From Argyresthia goedartella (lineage: Eukaryota > Arthropoda > Insecta > Lepidoptera > Argyresthiidae), in contig OX463829.1 in NCBI GenBank assembly GCA_949825045.1, positions 7,006,001 to 7,070,000 on the forward strand: DNA of 64,000 nucleotides. Direction: 5' to 3'. The notes beneath the pieces were generated by a model. That model was not told where the DNA came from and did no database searches. It saw only the letters and a program-made list of their open reading frames with translations. Of the stretch, positions 57,111-64,000 are shown piece after piece. A program made the translations under genes and the position numbers. Within the stretch, counting starts at the first letter, position 1; the number at the start of each line of letters is the position of its first letter.

Positions 57111-57866
57111 CAAGTGTATTTTAAAGTTCACTTGACGTTGTTTTAACCTTACCTCTGCCTCCAACTACGCCTACGGGAGCAAAGGCGGACTGCCATTGTT
57201 TTATTAACAAGTTCATATCTATAAAAATATTATGATACACTGAGTAGTTGCGTTTTATTAACTGTACCACGTGATTTCCTTAAGTACAGGTCACATAACG
57301 TGACATTGGCGAAATGATTGTGGCAACACACGATAAAAGCCGTAACCCAAAAACTTTACTTAACATCCGGTTGCCAGATTCACATTACCATTCCCCGCTT
57401 TCAAACAATACGTTAGCAGGTTTGTAGATAATACTTCGTGACGATACGAAATAACAAAAAAGTATACCTATGAGAATCGACAAGGTATATGAATATTTAT
57501 TGTATGAGGAAGCTATGACATTTCTCCTTATTTTTCAAAAGCTAGCAACACTGTTTTCATTGCTACCAACATAATGGCGGAGGTACTCAAAGGGTAGAAA
57601 ATGTTATCTAAATTGCACTGTGCATTTCAGATCACATTCCCTACCCTTATAGCCACTGATTTGCATATTCTCTAAAGTATATTTGTTTAGAGAATAGGCA
57701 AATCAGTGGATTCTTTTGCCATGGCCCTGGGCGGCATGGTCCCATCGGATCTTGCCGCTTGCTTATCACTCGACTTGCTAGCCATTTGGAATTTCAGGGG
57801 CTGTGCCGTCCCTTATTTCCGGTGTTGTTTAGAGTTGCTCATTAATCGCTTTGTTCACATTGAGAA

Positions 57867-57904
<38 letters not shown>

Positions 57905-57922
57905 TTCTATTTTTTCTATTTA

Positions 57923-57954
<32 letters not shown>

Positions 57955-58450
57955 CATCTTGGTATCTATTTGGCGTCCACTATGGCCTTTTTTGCATATG
58001 ATGTGGCGTCCACCTGCTTTCGGCGTCCGGTATACGGACGTCACATCGGCAATAGGTCTAAATCGCTTCTACTGTTGAAGCACATCACAGAAATGTTAAG
58101 ATTTTTTTTTTACTCGGACGTCATTTAGTCCTTAGTATGCCTTGACTGTACATTTCTATAGTTCTGCTATTTTCCCCATCAAATTACAGTGGCGCTAGAG
58201 TCGCAAGAAACACTTTCATGATAGGCCGCATTTGACGTCCGCTCGAAGAATGAGACGTTGCCAAACTTCGTCCATACTAATTTTTTTATCGGAGCGTGTG
58301 GAGTTACGTACCTACATAGTCCACAGTTTAATATGATTGAAGTGTTCGTTGATTTCGAAGTTTGCGTTCATAATAATTTATTTGCCTTGGAAGTAATTGT
58401 GAAAAAACATAAAGAAATACATGTTTAGATACTATATACAATGTCTAGAT
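57111..58450. other. intergenic or intronic with hairpin and microsatellite
   Basis: Contains a 24-bp-stem hairpin (57653-57709) and an AT/TATA microsatellite (57869-57957). No coding exon supported; 57706-58128 is open but runs through the microsatellite and is not believed. Confidence 0.4.
57653..57709. repeat. short hairpin with octamer motif
   Basis: Arms CCACTGATTTGCATATTC... and its complement, 24 bp with one mismatch, loop of nine (GTATATTTG). The left arm contains ATTTGCAT. Confidence 0.6.
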
Positions 58451-58800
58451 GAAAATGAAAATGAAAGTGAAATTTATTCACCAAAGTAATATACAGATGA
58501 AAGATACATTGGAACCTTAAACTAAGTTTAATAAACCTGTGTTTTAAGGCCCATCTGCCTTTCCCTTTAGACACTATTTAATGTGTGAAAGAATTAAGTA
58601 ACCTAGGAACATTTAACTTAACATTTGATTATGAATAAGATGTTTTATAATAAGATAATAAATGGTGGAACCCAAATTAGTCAGGGCCTGTTCTATGGGA
58701 TACTTTATGATTCATTAAAAGTTATACAAACAAGACGGTTTATTATATAGGTACATAGAAGGCAGGGAAAAAAGTAGGTAATATAATTATTGCAGCCCAA
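58451..58800 (-). mobile_element. LINE 3' UTR fragment
   Basis: Begins with repeats AATGAAAATGAAAGTGAAATTTATTCACC, the plus-strand image of a TTCATT-type LINE tail; the following AT-rich sequence fits a UTR. No ORF. Confidence 0.4.
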
Positions 58801-58983
58801 ACATGCGTAATAAAATAATAGAAAATGATTTCAAATTGAGTTCAGCGACAACACAAACTCTTTCAAACTCTTATTTTGTTTCCTGAAAAGATTTGTAGGC
58901 GAAATTATGGGTATTTTGGATCCTGTTAAGTAGATGGAAAGGAAAAATCAGGGAAACGGCGTGCAAATATGGTCCTGGTAAGT

Positions 58984-59041
58984 ACCCGTACGTGAAGTTC
59001 TATCATTAATGTATAATAATGATAGAAATTCACGTACGGGT
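58984..59041. repeat. short hairpin
   Basis: Arms ACCCGTACGTGAAGTTC... and complement, 25 bp with one mismatch, loop of eight bases. ACCCGTACGT recurs at 59458. Confidence 0.6.
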
Positions 59042-59389
59042 TCTTCTTATGAAGGCTCCATCTGAAGAATTGAGTAACCTAAAGTAAGAGATAATACTAT
59101 GTAGTAGCGCATCCAGCGGTCATCACTCAACACTGTATTTGAGGGTGTTGGTGTTTTCTTTTCGTTTCCTCCCGCGCCTCCGACATCGGTCGTTCGTCAT
59201 TCACGTTTTCAGTCTCGATCACTCAGCAGGCATCTTTCGATTTCTAAAAAGTAAGTTAAAACTTCGCCATGCCGAAACAAAAAGATTATGAAAACAGAAG
59301 AGTTACCTCAAGGAAGTTAAGAAAACTTGGAAAAAAGAAGATGGAATAAAATAAATATCGACGTAAAAGGACTATTTCATCGTTGTCGA

Positions 59390-61500
59390 AAGAAGGTTTG
59401 AGATCTCTAGAGAAAAAAGATAATTTTACTTGTACCTTTGTGCCTATAAATTACACAACCCGTACGTACTTAATTCGCAACCAGGTTGGCTTTCCAAGCC
59501 CTCTATAGCAGAGTTATAATACAGCTACTTATACAATGCCTCGGCAGTGACGCGAAAGATAGTGTCGCGCTAGATGGTGAAGCGCTATCCCTGGTGAAGA
59601 TCCAATACACACCACAACATATGCATCTTATTTAGGCATGTTTGACACAGTGGCGGCTTTGGCCCTTTGACACAAAGCTGTATAAATTGAAATAAGTGGG
59701 ATTTTGTTCGCCGAGTGTCTCAAAAGTTTAATGTTTTTATTTCTTATCACCACCTGCCTTAACCCTGACTCGGCTGTTCTGTAAACACTATTACAGGATT
59801 TTCCATGGAACATAATGGCTTTGTCATTGGCATACCAAAAGATCTCGGCATCCAGGATGCGAAGATGTAGAAGGTTATTTATATAAATCACGAAAAACGT
59901 GGGACCCAGGATTCCAAAACTCACTGGAGCCGAGTCCTTCGTCTCTGAGCAGGGAACTTCGCAAGCATCTTCGACATTGTGTTCAGGAGCGAGATTGGTG
60001 CCTCACATCGGTTTTAGATCCACCTTTATGAAAAAGTGACACGTTGGCTATTTTACATGCTTCCAGAAATATGCCAGTGGATTTTTTAATTTAAGATATA
60101 TTTTAGGTTGTGATATCCTATCATATGGATTCATTTTATTAAGAATTTGAATTTGCATATTAATAATCACAAGACTCAAGTTGAAAATTTGTGAGAGCGC
60201 TTTTATTATTTTATGGGCTATGAATTTGATGAGCAAGTTATTGAAGTTGTCAGGAGTTGGATCACCGCTGTGTCGTCTGTAGAGTAAAGAAAAAGTGTTG
60301 TTTATGGTCATGTGGTCGAGATTTTGACCCACTTTAGCAATGTATTTGTTGAGAAAGGCCTTGACACTATTTTTAATGTCGAGCAGTTCCAGTGAATACT
60401 TTTGTATAGGCGTTTGGAAGCATATTATCTAATAGGTTTCCATAACTGTTTGGGATTGCCCTGGCTGTCTTCTAGTTCTTTAGCTTCGTGAGTTGTTTTG
60501 AGTCGGTGTAACAGATCGTTTTTAGTACCTCTAGTAAGTGACCCTGAGTAAATTGTTATTGCTATCCTTTATTTGTTCCAAGTGCAGTTTATCTTAGGAG
60601 ACCGGGCGTGATTCAAGGCTTCAAGTTGAGTTTCGATCTGCTAATTTATCTATGAAGTATTTTTCGCAACATATATGTTTGGAGAATTGATGTGAAAATC
60701 TCTACGGCTTTCAGTGTTAATGACTGCTTTCCAGTCTTCCAGTCCTAGGTAATTTCTGACTGCATCATAGTTTAGTTTTTTTTCTTGACGATTTCATATT
60801 CAAGATGCTTTGGTGTGCTTAAAACCATGGCAATATCATGATTGGTAATGCTGGTCAATAAATATCTCGGATACCGCCCCATACCTAATCCTTTTAAATA
60901 TGTGATCGAGGCAGTTTTCCATCCTAGTTGGTTTTGTATTGGCTGGATTATTCCAGCCCCAGTCCATGCTCGGCTAGGCGACACAGGTTTTATATTTTGC
61001 GGCTATCGTCTTCATCTGGCATTATGTTGATATTTATGTTCCCTGCAAATATGATGAAAGAGTGTATCTTTAGCGACTCAAGTAGAATGTCTACGGATGA
61101 GATGAAGCCAACGTTCATCGTCAACGTTGCATATTGAGAGTTTGCGATAGGTCCCGATAACCTTGGGCCCATTTTTGATATCTACAACCACGCCATTAGC
61201 ATCTTTTACGTCAGGTTCATACGTCAGCAATTCCTACCGTCCCCCACCAGCTTTATTTATGTATTTGGTGGAGTTAAATTGACGTAACTCTCTATTTGCC
61301 TTATAAAAGAATTACTGTTCAAATGACATTTGGTTAAATACCATGAAGTCCATATTAATATCCATGCGTTTCAATGCAATGATAAATAACATCATCAAAG
61401 TAAGAATATTAAATGTCATTAGTTTAAAATTATACTGAGAGCTTATATCACTTTTGCAGCTCTCTTAAACGTTTGGTTTTGTGCAGCTTACATTTTGATT
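59390..61500 (-). mobile_element. old degenerate LINE (endonuclease and reverse transcriptase)
   Basis: Minus-strand order: endonuclease remains IIFAGNINININ (about 61050), linker, reverse transcriptase start DPTPDNFNNLLIKFIAHKII (about 60270-60200), then FGILGPTFFVIYINNLLHLR and WYANDKAIMF (59920-59815), where the catalytic YADD is changed to YAND. Heavily mutated. Confidence 0.6.
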
Positions 61501-62544
61501 ACTATCTATTTCATCAGTAAAATTTTTAGACATTACTTATATGTCAAAACAAATATAAGCTCGTACATAACTACTGCTACAGCTCATTGAAATGTGAAGG
61601 GCGTTCACACATTTCAATGCTCTAGGGAATTACGAGGAACAATCAATCCGCATCATTCATTCGCCTTCCATTACTTCTCACTTTTACTAAATTGTCTGCC
61701 TTAGCGCATTGTCACACTAAAATCAACACACTTCTACAATAATAGCCTGGAAAATATTTTTTTTAAAAAATGCCTAAGCTATCAAATCTTGATTTTCCGC
61801 AGAAATCCGTTTTTTTAAGGTTTACAATTTTTTGCGGATAAAAGAAAAGATAAGCCAAAGTTAAGAATCAAGTCAAAATAATCGTTACCTCAATATATAA
61901 TGATCATTTTGTGATTGTTATAGTAGGTTTCATTGGAACATCATAATAACAATTTCAATCCAATTAATTTTTGTTAATGGTGGCAAGAGGCAAATTCGGC
62001 CAGGATCAGTGGAAGACATGGAAAAGGCACAAAAGGAATGGAATGGAAAACTAATATATCATAGTAATGAGATTTGTCGTTATGACAATATTCTTCTATT
62101 CTTCGACTAGACAGGGCTGTATTCTCCTTTAGACCACAATATTTTTTATTTTATTTTTCAAATAGTTCAAAATTTTAAATACCTGTGCAACTTACTATCT
62201 ATCTATTGGAGATCGTCAGCTGAATAAAATTATTAATTATTAGTTCAGCCGTACTCTTTTCAGCTTTCTTAAGCCATTTTTTCATAAAAAAATGGTATGT
62301 GGATTATCATTGTTTTCTTTGTGAGGTAAAATTAATTTCAGTCATCGTTTTATCTTTGGAAAGTGTTTATTATGTTTTTCTTTAATTTGGTGAGAACGAG
62401 TCAGAAACACCATTGTATTACTTCTGCTGATGAAGTCAACAGCACTTTTAATTTAAAAAATATTATAATTTACCACAATTTTTCTGTAACACGAATTGTT
62501 CTGATTTTATCCGACAGTAGCCGAATCACATCCTAAATTCTCTA

Positions 62545-62753
62545 CTAAAGTACAGTCGCCGAGCAGAAGGAATTTCGTACATCTACCCCTAGCTACTGGT
62601 CTCTCTCGCTCACGCGTAAATTATATTGGAGTGGCGCTCGCACAGTTCAATTGTGAGCATGAAGACGATATCACTTACGAGCGAGTGAAAGATACAAGTA
62701 GCTAGGAGTCAATGTGCAAAATTCTTAATTCATGCGACCGTACTTTACTGTAC
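62545..62753. mobile_element. foldback MITE
   Basis: Ends AAAGTACAGTCGC and, inverted, AAAGTACGGTCGC. Complementarity continues over about 65 bp, including CCTAGCTACT(G/T)GT. The two arms nearly meet, so a strand can fold on itself. Confidence 0.6.
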
Positions 62754-62775
62754 ATATTTTTAAAGCAGATATAGT

Positions 62776-64000
62776 TTTGACAAGTCAAGTCAAGTCAAGT
62801 CAAAGTACTTTATTACTGTAGATATTTACATATACTTAGCAAACGACATTTTTTGCCTCTTCTCTACATTGGAACACTGTGGGAGAAGGAGGGCGTAGAA
62901 ACTCCCACAGATTGATTTTTAGATCTCTTTTAAAAATAGGTTGTGCTTAACTAATACAAATATGAAAAATTTAATTGTTATGATTAATAAGCAGGAATAA
63001 ATAATTATAAAACTATTAACAGCAAGGTCTGTGTTGAGCCAGATTAACCCCATACAGTTCTGTCATTTAAGTAATCCCTTTTTCGACAAAGTCGCTTTAA
63101 CATGCTTTTTAAATTGCTCAAATGGCAATTTCAAAATCTCCAGAGGTATCCTATTGTAGAAGAGAATGCACTGACCCTTGAAAGAATTGCTAACCTTCGC
63201 GAGTTTAAAACGGGGCGCACATAGTCTGTGATTATTTCTTAGGTTAACATTACAGCTATCGCTAAGTTTGGAAAATGTTGTAAGGTTCTTTCGTACATAC
63301 ATTATATTTTCGAAAATAAATTGACTAGCTACTGTTAGTATGTCAATTTCTTTAAAAAGCTCTCTTAAGGAGTCTGTTAGTTTAAAATTATAAATTGCTC
63401 GAATAGCTCTTTTCTGTAAAATAAAAATAGTTTGAATATCCGCTGCTTTCCCCCACAACAAGTTACCACAGGACATCACACTATGAAAGTAACTAAAATA
63501 TACTAGCCTACATGTAGCCACATCCGTGCTTTGTCTGATATTCCTAACAGCGTAAGCCGCAGAACTTAATTTACCAGCCAATTTATCTATGTGGGGTCCC
63601 CACTGCAATTTGCTATCAATGGTTATTCCAAGAAACTTCGTATCATTTACTAATTCTAACGTGCTGTTGACTAACACTAAACTGGTCTCAACTTGCCTGA
63701 CATTTGGAAGTGAGAATTTGATGCACTTGGTTTTACCAGCGTTTAACAATAAATTATTAACTGTGAACCAATTCAAGGTTAAAGACAATACACCATTAAC
63801 ATCATCAAAATCTCCTTTTTGTCTTTCAATTTTGAAGACCATTGAAGTATCATCAGCAAACAACACTATGTCAGTTAATTTCTCCACCATGAAAGGCAGA
63901 TCATTAATATATACCAGGAATAAGAAAGGGCCTAATATGGAACCTTGTGGAACGCCAATTTTAACAACCGATCCATCAGATTTTACGCCGTTAACTTCTG
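62776..64000 (-). mobile_element. LINE family A, runs off the window end
   Basis: Minus-strand frame continues through the window edge: VKIGVPQGSILGPFLFLVYI, catalytic FADD in DIVLFADDTSMV, VNNLLLNAGKTKCIKF, FLGITIDSKLQWGPHI, to KATLSKKGLLK and stop at 63063. Compared with the copy at 23361, a 17-bp deletion near 63074 shifts the frame and removes the end GYYNVQDYLND. The 3' UTR ends with TTGAC repeats (62776-62802 on the plus strand as AAGTC repeats). Confidence 0.85.

Noticed and set aside
57706..58128. 140-codon ORF with YIYIYI runs
   Set aside because: It passes through an AT microsatellite; the flanking residues show no domain.

Overview
The window is AT-rich animal DNA with spliced genes, crowded with non-LTR retrotransposon fragments, tRNA-derived SINEs and short inverted-repeat (MITE-like) elements. 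An IkB-kinase homologue, a ZAD-type zinc-finger gene (a class expanded in insects), an insect-type arylalkylamine N-acetyltransferase exon and CCTAA motifs (the insect telomere unit) point to an insect. The SINE and LINE tails resemble those of moths and butterflies, so Lepidoptera is my inference. The species cannot be named from the sequence.

Host genes. (1) 300-2621, minus strand: a complete, uninterrupted IKK-beta-like kinase of 773 residues. (2) 3635-17273, plus strand, divergent from the kinase: a six-exon gene whose splice junctions can be read directly. It encodes a 623-residue protein with an N-terminal ZAD domain, twelve C2H2 fingers and an Asn/His/Gln/Pro/Asp repeat tail. Its introns hold a probable old transposon with long inverted repeats (intron 1), a Jockey-like LINE end (intron 2), two inverted-repeat elements (intron 4) and a 21-bp minisatellite (intron 5) related to the repeat coded in the last exon. 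(3) 51078-51277, plus strand: one exon of an arylalkylamine N-acetyltransferase; the rest of that gene was not found.

All else supported is mobile DNA. 17.3-25 kb holds SINEs, dispersed repeats and nested LINE pieces. 25.1-27.5 kb holds a LINE with a 561-codon reverse transcriptase frame and a 55-base poly(T) end. 27.5-29.5 kb (+) and 42.4-47.3 kb (-) hold two copies of an element coding for OTU-type cysteine protease domains joined to an endonuclease. The second copy is flanked by a 24-25 bp direct repeat and so appears to be one retrotransposed unit of about 4.9 kb, with two diverged OTU units. 48.8-61.5 kb is a graveyard of LINE ORF1, endonuclease, reverse transcriptase and RNase H pieces in both orientations. 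62.8-64.0 kb is a LINE that runs off the end.

The most notable observations are the OTU-endonuclease retroelement, the minisatellite shared by intron 5 and the coding tail of exon 6, the long-TIR element in intron 1, and two inverted-repeat elements with the same termini, one of which encloses telomere-like CCTAA repeats. Everything was read by eye, so family names for decayed elements are provisional.
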